Of a DNA stretch of 64,000 nt, positions 48,200 through 58,397 are shown piece after piece. A program made the translations under genes and the position numbers. The notes beneath the pieces were generated by a model. That model ran no database searches. It was not told where the DNA came from and saw only the letters and a program-made list of their open reading frames with translations. Source of the stretch: Mycobacteroides chelonae CCUG 47445 (GTDB taxonomy: Bacteria; Actinomycetota; Actinomycetes; Mycobacteriales; Mycobacteriaceae); NCBI RefSeq assembly GCF_001632805.1, contig NZ_CP007220.1, positions 992,001 to 1,056,000 on the forward strand, in the 5' to 3' direction. Every line of letters begins with the position of its first letter. Position 1 is the first letter of the stretch.

Positions 48200-50653
48200 A
48201 TGGCTACACCTGATTCTCTTCGCTCCAGCGGTTCATCGGCCCTCCCCGAGCCCGCGCTCTTCGACATGCCCAGCGACTCGAGTTCGCACAGCGATGCCTT
48301 GCTCGATGGCCTGAATCCGCAGCAGCGGGCCGCCGTCGCACACCAGGGGACGCCGCTGCTGATCGTCGCCGGCGCCGGGTCCGGGAAGACCGCGGTGTTG
48401 ACCCGTCGCATCGCTTACCTCTTGGCCGAGCGTGACGTGAGCCCAGGTCAGATCCTGGCCATCACCTTCACCAACAAGGCCGCCGCCGAGATGCGCGAGC
48501 GCGTGGCGAACCTCGTGGGCCGACGTGCCAACTCCATGTGGGTTTCGACCTTCCACTCCAGCTGCGTGCGCATCCTGCGGAACCAGGCTTCGCTGCTGCC
48601 CGGATTGAACTCCAACTTCTCGATCTACGACTCCGACGACTCCCGGCGGCTGCTGCAGATGATCGGGCGCGATATGAGCCTGGATATCAAGCGCTACTCA
48701 CCACGCCTGCTGGCCACCGCGATCTCGAACCTGAAGAACGAGCTCATCTCACCGGAGCAGGCGGTGGCCAACCTCAGCGTCGACGACGATGCCGGTGAGC
48801 TGCGCCGAATCGTCGCCGACGTGTACGGCGAATATCAGCGGCGCCTGCGTGCGGCCAATGCCCTGGACTTCGACGACCTCATCGGTGAAACCGTGGCCGT
48901 GCTGCAGCAGTTTCCGCAGATCGCGCAGTTCTACCGCCGCAAGTTCCGGCACATCCTGGTTGACGAGTACCAGGACACCAACCACGCCCAGTACGTGTTG
49001 GTCCGTGAACTAGCGGGTGCGCACGTGGACCGCGCGGTTGATCCGGACAGCCCGGAACCGGCGGAGCTGTGCGTGGTGGGCGACGCCGACCAGTCCATCT
49101 ACGCGTTCCGTGGTGCCACGATTCGTAACATCGAGGAATTCGAGCGCGACTATCCCAACGCGAAAACCATTCTGCTGGAACAGAACTATCGATCCACGCA
49201 GAACATATTGAGTGCCGCCAACGCTGTTATCGCCAAGAACACGAACCGCAGGGAGAAGCGGTTGTGGACTGATTCCGGTGAGGGCGAGCTGATCGTCGGC
49301 TACGTCGCGGACAACGAACACGACGAGGCGTCGTTCATTGCCCGGGAGATCGACGGACTTTTCGATCGCAGCGACGCCAACTACGGCGACGTCGCGGTGT
49401 TCTATCGCACCAACAACAACTCCCGGTCGCTTGAAGAGATTTTCATTCGAACCGGTATTCCGTACAAAGTCGTTGGGGGAGTGCGGTTCTACGAGCGTAA
49501 AGAAATTCGCGACATCGTCGCGTACTTACGAGTGCTGACCAACCCGGGTGACGCGGTGAGCCTGCGGCGAATCCTCAACACCCCGCGCCGGGGTATCGGG
49601 GACCGTGCCGAGGCGTGCGTTGCCGTACACGCCGAGACCGCCGGGATCGGTTTCGGGGAGGCGCTCGCGGACGCCGCGGCGGGCAAGGTAGCGATGCTGA
49701 ACTCTCGCTCCGAGAAGGCAATTGCCGCCTTCATGGATATGCTCGATGAAATTCGGGCCACACTGCGCACTGATCCGGGGGCGCTTCCCGATATCGGAGA
49801 TGTGGTGGACGCCGTGCTCAACCACACCGGGTATCGATACGAGCTGGAGAACAGCAGCGACCCGCAGGAGCTGGCGCGACTCGACAACCTCAATGAATTG
49901 GTCAGCGTTGCACACGAATTCAGTGCTGATGCGGCCAACGCCCAGGCGGCCGGTGAGGATCTGCCGGTCGACGACGAGGATGTCGGTGCGCCCCCGGGAA
50001 GCCTGGAGGCGTTCCTGGAACGGGTGTCGCTGGTGGCCGATGCCGACGAGCTGCCCGAATCCACCGCCGGTGTGGTCACGATGATGACCCTGCACACGGC
50101 CAAGGGGCTGGAATTCCCGGTGGTCTTCGTGACCGGCTGGGAAGACGGCATGTTCCCGCACATGCGCGCCCTCGGTGATCCTGTGGAGCTGGCCGAGGAA
50201 CGCCGGCTCGCCTACGTCGGGATCACGCGCGCCCGCCAGCGGCTGTATCTGAGTCGGGCCAAGGTGCGTTCATCGTGGGGGCAGCCCATGATGAATCCGG
50301 AATCGCGCTTCCTGCAAGAGATTCCGCAAGACCTGATCGACTGGCGGCGCACCGATCCGCTGCCGGGCCGTATCGCGACGGGCGCCGGAAGCTACGGCGG
50401 CGGTGGTTACGGCTCCAGCGGATCACGCGGAGGATTCGGCGGTGGCGGCGGATCGTTGGGTGCTCCCTCCAAGAAGCGCACCAAGCCGCTGCTGGTGTTG
50501 GAGCCCGGTGACCGCGTGAGTCATGACAAGTACGGGCTGGGCAAGGTCATGGAGGTCACCGGTGTCGGCGAGAGTGCCACATCGCTTATCGACTTCGGCA
50601 GTGACGGACGTGTGAAGTTGATGCATAACTTCGCGCCCGTCCAGAAGCTCTAG
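48200..50653 (+). CDS. uvrD1: UvrD1/PcrA superfamily I DNA helicase
   Basis: An 817-residue 3'-5' helicase acting in nucleotide excision repair and with Ku. Motif I GAGSGKTAVL is near residue 60, motif II DEYQDTNHAQY near 255, motif III GDADQSIYAFRGA, and motif VI GITRARQRLYLS near 675. A Gly/Ser-rich linker (GGGGYGSSGSRGGFGGGGG, about 735-755) leads to the C-terminal Tudor-like tail (DRVSHDKYGLGKVMEV) that binds RNA polymerase or Ku in homologues. It starts at an ATG and ends at a strong terminator. Confidence 0.95.
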   Translation: MATPDSLRSSGSSALPEPALFDMPSDSSSHSDALLDGLNPQQRAAVAHQGTPLLIVAGAGSGKTAVLTRRIAYLLAERDVSPGQILAITFTNKAAAEMRERVANLVGRRANSMWVSTFHSSCVRILRNQASLLPGLNSNFSIYDSDDSRRLLQMIGRDMSLDIKRYSPRLLATAISNLKNELISPEQAVANLSVDDDAGELRRIVADVYGEYQRRLRAANALDFDDLIGETVAVLQQFPQIAQFYRRKFRHILVDEYQDTNHAQYVLVRELAGAHVDRAVDPDSPEPAELCVVGDADQSIYAFRGATIRNIEEFERDYPNAKTILLEQNYRSTQNILSAANAVIAKNTNRREKRLWTDSGEGELIVGYVADNEHDEASFIAREIDGLFDRSDANYGDVAVFYRTNNNSRSLEEIFIRTGIPYKVVGGVRFYERKEIRDIVAYLRVLTNPGDAVSLRRILNTPRRGIGDRAEACVAVHAETAGIGFGEALADAAAGKVAMLNSRSEKAIAAFMDMLDEIRATLRTDPGALPDIGDVVDAVLNHTGYRYELENSSDPQELARLDNLNELVSVAHEFSADAANAQAAGEDLPVDDEDVGAPPGSLEAFLERVSLVADADELPESTAGVVTMMTLHTAKGLEFPVVFVTGWEDGMFPHMRALGDPVELAEERRLAYVGITRARQRLYLSRAKVRSSWGQPMMNPESRFLQEIPQDLIDWRRTDPLPGRIATGAGSYGGGGYGSSGSRGGFGGGGGSLGAPSKKRTKPLLVLEPGDRVSHDKYGLGKVMEVTGVGESATSLIDFGSDGRVKLMHNFAPVQKL

Positions 50654-50660
50654 AACAAAA

Positions 50661-50700
50661 AAACACCGGGTGTGAGCGTCGATGCTCACACCCGGTGTTG
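50661..50700. terminator. Bidirectional terminator between uvrD1 and the M23 peptidase gene
   Basis: A perfect 16-base stem (AACACCGGGTGTGAGC at 50662-50677 with GCTCACACCCGGTGTT at 50684-50699) and a six-base loop. On the minus strand it is followed by seven T residues, a classic intrinsic terminator for the peptidase gene. Confidence 0.92.
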
Positions 50701-50711
50701 AAAGCTATGTA

Positions 50712-51758
50712 TCAGTCGCCGAAGCGGCTGAAGGTGATGCCCTTGTTGGCCAACCAGCCCTGCGGGTCGATGCGCTGCGAACCACCCAGCAGCACTTCGA
50801 AATGCAGGTGCGGGCCGGTGGAGTTACCGCGGTTACCGATGGTGGCGATGCGATCGCCCGCCATCACGCGCTGACCCACCGATACTTCCCACGTGTTGAT
50901 GTGGCCGTACAGCGTCACGGTGCCGTCCGAGTGACGGATCTTGACCCAGGCGCCGTAACCAGCGGTCGGGCCCGTCGCGATGACGACGCCGTCGGCGGCG
51001 GCCACGATCGGAGTGCCGATGCTGTTGGCGATGTCGATGCCGCCGTGCAGCGCACCCCAGCGGTATCCGAAACCGGAGGTGAAGGTTCCGTTGGTCGGCA
51101 TCACGAAGCGCGGAGCCAGCAGACGCTTCTCGCGGTCCGCCCGCTCAGAAGCGAAGGCGGTGGCCTTCGCCAGCTGCTCGTCGGTGATCGAGGTGTCGGT
51201 GGCCAGCGGAGCGGAGATCAACTGCGGTCCGTGGGCGGCCATCACCGCTGCGGAGCTACCCAACGCGAGACTGTGATGATCGGCGGCCGTCGCGGCATCG
51301 TGCTCGCTGAGGGCGGTGTATCCGGCGGCGGCAGCGGCGCCGGCGGCCATGGCCGCCAGGGCGATGCGTGTCTTGCCTACCTGGCCGATCTCGCGGCGGC
51401 GATGAACGCCTCCGCTGCTGATCCGGGGCAGCTTGTCGGTGGGGGTGTCACGGGGGTCCCTGGTGCGTGCCGCGGAGGCGGCGAACCAGTCCGCGGTGGC
51501 CTCGATGGAGGCACGAATCCGATCGGACTCGTCGGTGTCTTCTTCCCAGTCCTGCTCGATCTGATCGAGAGCGGTCTGTTGCTCGGTCTCGGCGCCCTCT
51601 TCGGGAGCGTCCTCGTAGACGTCGTAGTCCTCGAGCTCTGGGCGCTCTAGAGCGTCACTCAGGCCGAACTCGTCGATCGGCACGATGTTGGTGATCTCGT
51701 TCTCGGTCGGTGCCGTGCTCCGACCACCACGCGTGCGTGTCGTTCGATGCTGTGTCAA
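50712..51758 (-). CDS. M23 (LytM-type) peptidoglycan endopeptidase
   Basis: A 348-residue membrane-anchored cell-wall hydrolase. The first 120 residues are acidic and cytoplasmic; about residues 130-155 (IALAAMAAGAAAAAGYTAL) are a membrane anchor or signal. From residue 215 comes the M23 domain: HGGIDIANS supplies His and Asp, YGHINTW and HLHFEVLLGG the remaining zinc and catalytic histidines, so it should be active. I chose the TTG at 51758, next to a GGCAGGG; the frame reaches a TTG at 51803 without a ribosome site. Position matches Rv0950c. Confidence 0.88.
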   Translation of the reverse strand: MTQHRTTRTRGGRSTAPTENEITNIVPIDEFGLSDALERPELEDYDVYEDAPEEGAETEQQTALDQIEQDWEEDTDESDRIRASIEATADWFAASAARTRDPRDTPTDKLPRISSGGVHRRREIGQVGKTRIALAAMAAGAAAAAGYTALSEHDAATAADHHSLALGSSAAVMAAHGPQLISAPLATDTSITDEQLAKATAFASERADREKRLLAPRFVMPTNGTFTSGFGYRWGALHGGIDIANSIGTPIVAAADGVVIATGPTAGYGAWVKIRHSDGTVTLYGHINTWEVSVGQRVMAGDRIATIGNRGNSTGPHLHFEVLLGGSQRIDPQGWLANKGITFSRFGD

Positions 51759-52180
51759 AACCCTGCCAGTCTTCCGTTCGGCGTCACGACTTAGCGTGAC
51801 CAAAACGTGATCTAACCCAAGAGAAGGTAACGGTTGGGCAAGGGGAGTCGCAACTCAATGCGTGGAAACGCATATAAATGTGACTTGTGTCACGAAGTCG
51901 CTGATAGGGCTCCCGAGCCCGGGCATCGTTGCCGAATCTCGCCGGGGCTACCTCACCACAGATCACGGCCGTATGGCGACCCCTCGTGACCGAACTGAAA
52001 CCGGTTACAGATGCGTTCGAGTCCTGCCGGGGGATGGCCAGCGGGTGAATTCTGCGGGTGACCAGGTGGTGAATTCGGCCACTTACTCAGAAGTAGTGAG
52101 GGGCCTCGCTGTGGCCTTGGCTACAGTCCCTAGTGCAATAGTGCCGACCCGACGTTCGACGAGGAAGATGGGCTAGCTAG
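51759..52180. other. Divergent promoter region, M23 peptidase / sucCD
   Basis: About 420 bases with no convincing gene, though one frame (51862-52176) stays open by chance. It includes a CRP-like palindrome at 51879-51894 and must hold the promoters for the peptidase and sucCD. I saw no clear riboswitch. Confidence 0.5.
51879..51894. promoter_or_regulatory. CRP-like site upstream of the M23 peptidase gene
   Basis: TGTGA-CTTGTG-TCACG matches the CRP half-sites at nine of ten positions with the right six-base spacing. It is about 120 bases upstream of the peptidase start and 290 bases from sucC. Confidence 0.5.
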
Positions 52181-53344
52181 ATGGATTTATTCGAGTACCA
52201 GGCCAAGGAGCTGTTCGCTAAGCACAACGTGCCGACGACCCCGGGCCGGGTTACCACCACCGCCGAGGATGCCAAGGCGATTGCCGAGGAAATCGGCAAG
52301 CCAGTGATGATCAAGGCACAGGTCAAGGTCGGTGGACGTGGCAAGGCCGGTGGCGTGAAGTACGCCGCCACTCCCGATGACGCTTTCACTCACGCAGAGA
52401 ACATCCTGGGCCTGGACATCAAGGGCCACATCGTTAAGAAGATCCTCGTCGCCGAGGCCAGCGATATCGCCGAGGAGTACTACATCTCCTTCTTGCTGGA
52501 TCGCGCTAACCGCACCTACCTGGCTATGTGCTCGGTCGAGGGCGGCGTGGAAATCGAAGTGACCGCCGAGGAGAACCCCGACGCGCTGGCCAAGGTGCCG
52601 GTCGACGCGGTCAAGGGCGTTGACCTGGCTCTGGCGCGCGAGATCGCCGAGAAGGGCAAGCTGCCCGCCGAGGTGCTGGACTCCGCCGCGGTGACCATTC
52701 AGAAGCTCTGGGAGGTGTTCGTCGGCGAGGACGCCACCCTGGTGGAGGTCAACCCGCTGGTGCGCACCCCCGACAACCAGATCCTGGCGCTGGACGGCAA
52801 GGTGACCCTGGACGGCAACGCCGACTTCCGTCAGCCCGGCCACGCCGAGTTCGAGGACAAGGACGCCACCGATCCGCTGGAGCTCAAGGCCAAGGAGCAC
52901 GACCTCAACTACGTCAAGCTTGACGGCCAGGTCGGCATCATCGGTAACGGCGCGGGTCTGGTCATGTCCACCCTGGACGTGGTCGCCTATGCCGGCGAGA
53001 ACCACAACGGTGTGAAGCCCGCCAACTTCCTGGACATCGGCGGTGGCGCATCGGCCGAGGTGATGGCCGCCGGTCTCGACGTCATCCTGGGCGACTCTCA
53101 GGTCAAGAGCGTCTTCGTGAACGTGTTCGGTGGCATCACCGCATGCGATGCGGTGGCCAACGGCATCGTCGGAGCCCTCAAGACCCTCGGCGACACGGCC
53201 AGCAAGCCGCTGGTGGTCCGTCTCGACGGCAACAAGGTCGAAGAAGGACGGGCGATCCTGGCCGAGTTCAACCATCCGCTGGTTATCCAGGCCGAGACCA
53301 TGGACGCCGGTGCCGACAAGGCCGCCGAGCTGGCGAGCAAGTAA
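52181..53344 (+). CDS. sucC: Succinyl-CoA synthetase beta subunit
   Basis: A 387-residue ATP-grasp subunit that, with SucD, makes succinate and ATP or GTP from succinyl-CoA in the citric acid cycle. [20 protein letters not shown] is the family start, [16 protein letters not shown] the nucleotide region, VEVNPLVRT the metal site, and [15 protein letters not shown] with [10 protein letters not shown] the CoA-ligase half. Fully intact. The gap to sucD is 14 bases, so the two are one operon ending at a terminator. Confidence 0.98.
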   Translation: MDLFEYQAKELFAKHNVPTTPGRVTTTAEDAKAIAEEIGKPVMIKAQVKVGGRGKAGGVKYAATPDDAFTHAENILGLDIKGHIVKKILVAEASDIAEEYYISFLLDRANRTYLAMCSVEGGVEIEVTAEENPDALAKVPVDAVKGVDLALAREIAEKGKLPAEVLDSAAVTIQKLWEVFVGEDATLVEVNPLVRTPDNQILALDGKVTLDGNADFRQPGHAEFEDKDATDPLELKAKEHDLNYVKLDGQVGIIGNGAGLVMSTLDVVAYAGENHNGVKPANFLDIGGGASAEVMAAGLDVILGDSQVKSVFVNVFGGITACDAVANGIVGALKTLGDTASKPLVVRLDGNKVEEGRAILAEFNHPLVIQAETMDAGADKAAELASK

Positions 53345-53358
53345 GGGAGCTTGAATCA

Positions 53359-54261
<903 letters not shown>

Positions 54262-54276
54262 CGGTTCTTTACGCGA

Positions 54277-54314
54277 GGGCCCCGACCGGATTTCCGGTTG
54301 GGGCCCTTGTTGTT
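54277..54314 (+). terminator. Intrinsic terminator of sucCD
   Basis: GGGCCCCGACCGGA (54277-54290) pairs with TCCGGTTGGGGCCC (54293-54306), with one G-T wobble, and is followed by TTGTTGTTT. It is 15 bases after the sucD stop. Confidence 0.9.
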
Positions 54315-54552
54315 TCGCCGACCGCATACCTGGTGCGGCTGATTCAGGCCTGGGCGCCGCGTACGGTATGCGCTCGCGCGCGGTCGCCTGCCGGTGAAAT
54401 TTGCTCCGCGGCAGGGTAATTCGCCCCTCTGAAGACAATGAATCTCCTGGCAGGCGATATTCGGTTTCATTCAATGAGATTGTGTGACTTACGCATGAAC
54501 AATCGGATGACGCTGCCTGTGAACCGCTGATCAGCGACTATCTTCTCGATTC

Positions 54553-55155
54553 GTGGACCTCTCGTTCGACGCATCCGGACTGGTGCCGAGTGAGGATGGT
54601 TGGTACGACCCGGCGACGGGCGATCAGTTCTGGGTCTCCCACTCGCGCGGCGCTTACCTGTCGGTACCACTGGACGATCTGAACGCCGTGCGCCGCGCGC
54701 TTGTCGAGGCGGTGCTCAAACGCCGTGCGGGTGTGATCGAGGCGTACATCGTCGGCGTCGATACGCTGCCCGGACTGCTGTATGTGGTGAAGGTTCCGAA
54801 AACCGATGCCCCGCAGGGGCTCACCTTCATGGCCTCGATAGTTGTTCCGCGCGCGCATTCATATGCGATGGTTTGCGGGGCATTCGCGGAGGGGCCGGTG
54901 ACCGGGCTGCGTGAGGCGGCCGTGCTCGAGGAGCTGTTGGCGGCCGGTGGTCCGTCGTCGAAAATGTGGCCGCCGCATCCCTACGCACCCGATCTGGAGC
55001 CGGGTATTCCGTACAACATCGCCGACGAAATACGTTGGGACATCAGGTTCCCTGACCACCCGCTGTCGCGCCTGCGGCGATGGGTGGCAAGGGTGACGCC
55101 GACCATCAGTGTGGAACAGAAGTTCGCCGCGCTGCCGCCGTTCTCGGTGCCTTAG
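54553..55155 (+). CDS. Conserved hypothetical protein
   Basis: A 200-residue soluble protein with a GTG start. It contains YDPATGDQFWVSHSRGAYLS near residue 18 and a hydrophobic central strand pattern (GLTFMASIVVPRAHSYAMVC). No signal peptide, no membrane segment, and no motif I recognise. It sits between sucCD and the LLM oxidoreductase gene, whose stop it shares through a TTAG. The composition is that of a normal resident gene. I cannot assign a function. Confidence 0.55.
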   Translation: MDLSFDASGLVPSEDGWYDPATGDQFWVSHSRGAYLSVPLDDLNAVRRALVEAVLKRRAGVIEAYIVGVDTLPGLLYVVKVPKTDAPQGLTFMASIVVPRAHSYAMVCGAFAEGPVTGLREAAVLEELLAAGGPSSKMWPPHPYAPDLEPGIPYNIADEIRWDIRFPDHPLSRLRRWVARVTPTISVEQKFAALPPFSVP

Positions 55156-56000
55156 GCGAACGCGGCCAGTTTTCCGGACAACCGCTCGATGTACGCCCGC
55201 ACCTCTTCCTCGGAGCGGTCGGGCATCCCGAAAATCGCCTCGGTGACGCCCAACTCGCGCCAGGCGGCGAGTTGTTCGGGGTCCGGCTTGCCGGCCAGTA
55301 CGTAGATCAGCGGATCGCCCTCACGGCCTGCCGCCGTCCATTCCGCTTTGAGTGCCACGATCTTGCCGGTGATGTCCTCGTCGCGTGGGGTGGACATCCA
55401 GCCGTCGGCGTTCTTGGCGATCCACTTGAAGTTCTTCTCGGTGCCGCCCGCGCCCACGATCACCGGCACATGCTTCTGCACGGTCTTGGGCCAGGCCCAG
55501 CTGGGGCCGAAATTGACGAATTCGCCTGAGTAGCTGGCCTCTTCGTTCTCCCAGAGCTTGCGCATCGCCTCGATGTACTCGCGCAGCATGGTGCGGCGAC
55601 GACCCGCGGGAACGTTGTGGTCGGCCAACTCGTCGGTGTTCCAGCCGTATCCGACACCGACGGTGACCCGTCCGCCGCTCATGTGGTCAAGGGTGGCAAT
55701 CGATTTGGCAAGGGTGATGGGATCGTGCTCGACGGGGATCGCGACTGCGGTCGCAAGCCGGATCTTTGTTGTCACCGCACACGCGGCGCCGAGGGACACC
55801 CAGGGGTCCAGGGTGCGCATGTAGCGGTCGTCGGGCAGTTCGGCGCCGCCGGTGCCGGGGTGGGCGGCCTCGCGCTTGACGGGGATGTGCGTGTGCTCGG
55901 GCACGTAGAAGGTGCTGAACCCGCCGTCCTCGGCGGCCTTGGCGGCGATGTCCGGCGAGATGCCGCGGTCACTGGTGAACAGAACGAGGCCGTAGTCCAT
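55152..56000 (-). CDS. LLM class F420-dependent oxidoreductase
   Basis: A 282-residue luciferase-like enzyme (TIGR03619 type). FTSDRGISPDIAAKAAEDGG, TFYVPEHTHIPV, SIATLDHMSGGRVTVGVGYGW and VPVIVGAGGTEKNFKWIAKN are the motifs, the last pointing to F420. Position and orientation match Rv0953c. The stop codon is interlocked with that of the hypothetical gene. It is divergent from the SfnG-type gene, so both LLM enzymes may share a promoter region of about 120 bases. Confidence 0.9.
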   Translation of the reverse strand: MDYGLVLFTSDRGISPDIAAKAAEDGGFSTFYVPEHTHIPVKREAAHPGTGGAELPDDRYMRTLDPWVSLGAACAVTTKIRLATAVAIPVEHDPITLAKSIATLDHMSGGRVTVGVGYGWNTDELADHNVPAGRRRTMLREYIEAMRKLWENEEASYSGEFVNFGPSWAWPKTVQKHVPVIVGAGGTEKNFKWIAKNADGWMSTPRDEDITGKIVALKAEWTAAGREGDPLIYVLAGKPDPEQLAAWRELGVTEAIFGMPDRSEEEVRAYIERLSGKLAAFA

Positions 56001-56120
56001 CCACCAATTAGAACGTGTTCCAGTTTTGTTGTCGAGGGTGGGGCTCCAAATGGTGCCGGGAACGGATCACGGTGAGTAAGACGGATGACCGTCCGCAGGG
56101 TTCGCTGTTTGCATAACTCC

Positions 56121-57242
56121 ATGACGACCGAACGGATATCCGACCACGTCAAATTTGCGTACTGGGTCCCCAATGTCAGCGGTGGCCTGGTCACCAGCAC
56201 CATCGAGCAGCGCACGGACTGGGGCTACGACTACAACGTCACGCTGGCACGCACGGCCGAGAAGAACGGCTTCGAATACGCGCTCACCCAGGTGCGTTAC
56301 GAGGCCAGCTACGGCGCCGAGTACCAACACGAATCCACCAGCTTCTCTCTTGCTCTGCTGCTGGCCACCGAGCGCCTCAAGGTGATCGCCGCCGTCCATC
56401 CCGGACTCTGGCAGCCGGGCGTGCTCGCCAAGCTGGGCGCAACCGCCGATCACCTATCCGGCGGTCGCTTCGCCGTCAACGTGGTATCCGGATGGTTCAA
56501 GGACGAGTTCACTCACTTGGGCGAACCGTGGTTAGAGCACGACGAGAGGTACCGCCGAAGTGGCGAATTCCTTCAGGTGCTGCGCAAGATCTGGACCGAG
56601 GACGACGTCGACTTCCGGGGCGATTTCTATCGAATCCACGACTTCACGCTGAAGCCGAAGCCACTGCACACTCCCGAGCTGTTCCAGGGAGGCAACTCCA
56701 CGGCCGCGCGGCGCAACGGCGGCCTCTATTCCGATTGGTACTTCTCCAACGGCAAGGACTTCGCGGGCATCACCGACCAGATCGTGGAGGTCCGTGACCA
56801 CGCCCGCACTGCCGGCCGCGAGGTCAGCGTCGGGCTCAACGGCTTCATCATCGCCAGAGACACCGAGGCCGAAGCGCGCGAGGTCCTGCGGGAAATCGTC
56901 GCGAAGGCCAATCGCCCCGCCGTCGAGGGCTTCCGCGCGGCCGTTCAGCAGGCGGGCTCGGCCACCGGCGACAAGAAGGGCATGTGGGCGGATTCCTCGT
57001 TCGAGGATCTGGTGCAGTACAACGACGGATTTCGTACCCAGCTCATCGGAACCCCGGAACAGATCGCCGAGCGGATCGTCGCCTACCGCCGACGGGGTGT
57101 GGACCTGATCCTGGGCGGCTTCCTGCACTTCCAGGAGGAGATCGAATACTTCGGCGCCAAGGTGCTGCCACTGGTCCGCGAGATCGAGGCAGCCGATGCT
57201 CAGGAAACCCACAGCGAATATCGCGTACCGGTTTTGAGCTAA
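56121..57242 (+). CDS. sfnG: SfnG-type dimethyl sulfone monooxygenase
   Basis: A 373-residue FMNH2-dependent LLM monooxygenase that cleaves dimethyl sulfone to methanesulfinate. The opening KFAYWVPNVSGGLVTSTIEQ and the segments AVNVVSGWFKDEFTHLGEPW, SFEDLVQYNDGF and LIGTPEQIAERIVAYRRRGV are almost the SfnG consensus as I remember it. It uses FMN rather than F420, unlike its divergent neighbour. No flavin reductase or sulfur-utilisation genes adjoin, so it must use a distant reductase. ATG at 56121 rather than the upstream start. It has no counterpart in the Rv0953c-Rv0954 interval as I recall it. Confidence 0.88.
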   Translation: MTTERISDHVKFAYWVPNVSGGLVTSTIEQRTDWGYDYNVTLARTAEKNGFEYALTQVRYEASYGAEYQHESTSFSLALLLATERLKVIAAVHPGLWQPGVLAKLGATADHLSGGRFAVNVVSGWFKDEFTHLGEPWLEHDERYRRSGEFLQVLRKIWTEDDVDFRGDFYRIHDFTLKPKPLHTPELFQGGNSTAARRNGGLYSDWYFSNGKDFAGITDQIVEVRDHARTAGREVSVGLNGFIIARDTEAEAREVLREIVAKANRPAVEGFRAAVQQAGSATGDKKGMWADSSFEDLVQYNDGFRTQLIGTPEQIAERIVAYRRRGVDLILGGFLHFQEEIEYFGAKVLPLVREIEAADAQETHSEYRVPVLS

Positions 57243-57356
57243 CCGATGTGCCTCGGCCGTGTCTGGCCTTGTCTGCGTCCGTACCGACGCCGGGTGCAGT
57301 AGCGTGGAGGCGATCCACCCCGAGACCACGACCGAAACCGTGATGTAGGAGATGTA

Positions 57357-58370
57357 ATGACGTATTCGACCGGTGGGCCCGGATACCAGCCCGCGCAGCC
57401 GTCCAATCCGTACGGCACCCCGTCCTTTGTGGCCGAGCCCAACACGGGCGCGCTAGGGGTTTACCTGCCCGGTGGTGTCCTGGTGCTGAGCCTGATCGGC
57501 TTCATTGCCGGCTTCGGGCCGTTCTACACCGGGAAGGCCAGCTCGGGGACGTCGGGAAGCTTCGGCGGATTCGACCTGCTGGCGCTGTCGCCGGTCTTCG
57601 GCTTCGCTCAGTTCGCGCTGTTGCTCGCCGGTCTGACCGCAGGAGTCTCGCTCCTCTCCGGCAAGGACGACAAGCAGGCGCCCGTCGCCATCCTGTCGAT
57701 CGTCGGATTCCTCTTTGTTCTCGGCGGCCTGTTCGGCAACCCGTTTGCGGCCGCCTTCGGTGAGGTCGGTATTGGGTGGGGCCTGATCACGCTCGCCGTG
57801 GTGTCCGGCCTGCAGGCCGCAGCCGCCGTGTATGCCCTGCTCAGCGAGGTCGGCGTGGTCAAGGCCAAGACTGCCTCGCCCGCAACCAATCCGTTCGGTA
57901 GCCAGTACCAGCCGCAGCAGAGTCAGTACTACACCCCGGCGCAGCAGCAGCCCCAGCAGCAACTGCCCAAGCAGGGGCAGGGCTACGGTCAGGCCGGTGC
58001 TCAGGGGTACGGCCAGCAGCAGAGCTTCGGCCAGCAGCCTGCTCCGAGCTATGGCCAGGCCAGCGCTCAGGGGTACGGCCAGCAGCAGCCCACGCCTGCC
58101 GCCCCGCCGTCGTACGGTGGCTACGGTCAGCAGCAGCCGCAGTCTGCGCCTCCGACCCCGCCGCAGGGCTTCAGCAGCTCCGGCTTCACTCCGCCGTCAG
58201 CGCAGCCGACCCAGCAGGCCGGATCCTCGCAGCCGACCCAGCAGTACCCAACCTTCGGTGGTGCCAGTGGTCAGGCTCCCGGAGGCGAGCAGGGCGGCGC
58301 GGGCGCTAGCAGTGGTTCGTCCTCTGCCAGTGGTGACGATCTGTTCGGCACCTCGCGTCCTTCCAACTAA
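57357..58370 (+). CDS. DUF5336 membrane protein with Gln-rich tail
   Basis: A 337-residue protein, counterpart of Rv0954. Four membrane segments (between about residues 35 and 155) are followed by a cytoplasmic or external tail of about 160 residues rich in Gln, Gly, Tyr, Pro and Ala, with repeated YGQ-type units (QAGAQGYGQQQSFGQQPAP). The Rv0954 family has been linked to cell division in mycobacteria. A ribosome site GGAGATG is eight bases upstream of the ATG. It precedes perM by 28 bases and probably works with it. Confidence 0.88.
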   Translation: MTYSTGGPGYQPAQPSNPYGTPSFVAEPNTGALGVYLPGGVLVLSLIGFIAGFGPFYTGKASSGTSGSFGGFDLLALSPVFGFAQFALLLAGLTAGVSLLSGKDDKQAPVAILSIVGFLFVLGGLFGNPFAAAFGEVGIGWGLITLAVVSGLQAAAAVYALLSEVGVVKAKTASPATNPFGSQYQPQQSQYYTPAQQQPQQQLPKQGQGYGQAGAQGYGQQQSFGQQPAPSYGQASAQGYGQQQPTPAAPPSYGGYGQQQPQSAPPTPPQGFSSSGFTPPSAQPTQQAGSSQPTQQYPTFGGASGQAPGGEQGGAGASSGSSSASGDDLFGTSRPSN

Positions 58371-58397
58371 GACCGTGTTTACTGCCGTGATCGGCGC

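Noticed and set aside
51850..51990. Plus-strand sequence with CCGAATC and GGGGCTACCTCACC, faintly like the c-di-AMP (ydaO) riboswitch often found near wall hydrolase genes
   Set aside because: The hallmark GGGGGACCCA and AGCTAACCTCG are missing and the orientation is opposite to the peptidase gene.
51862..52176. 104-codon open frame upstream of sucC
   Set aside because: No ribosome site, composition unlike a protein, and it covers the CRP-like site and promoter region.
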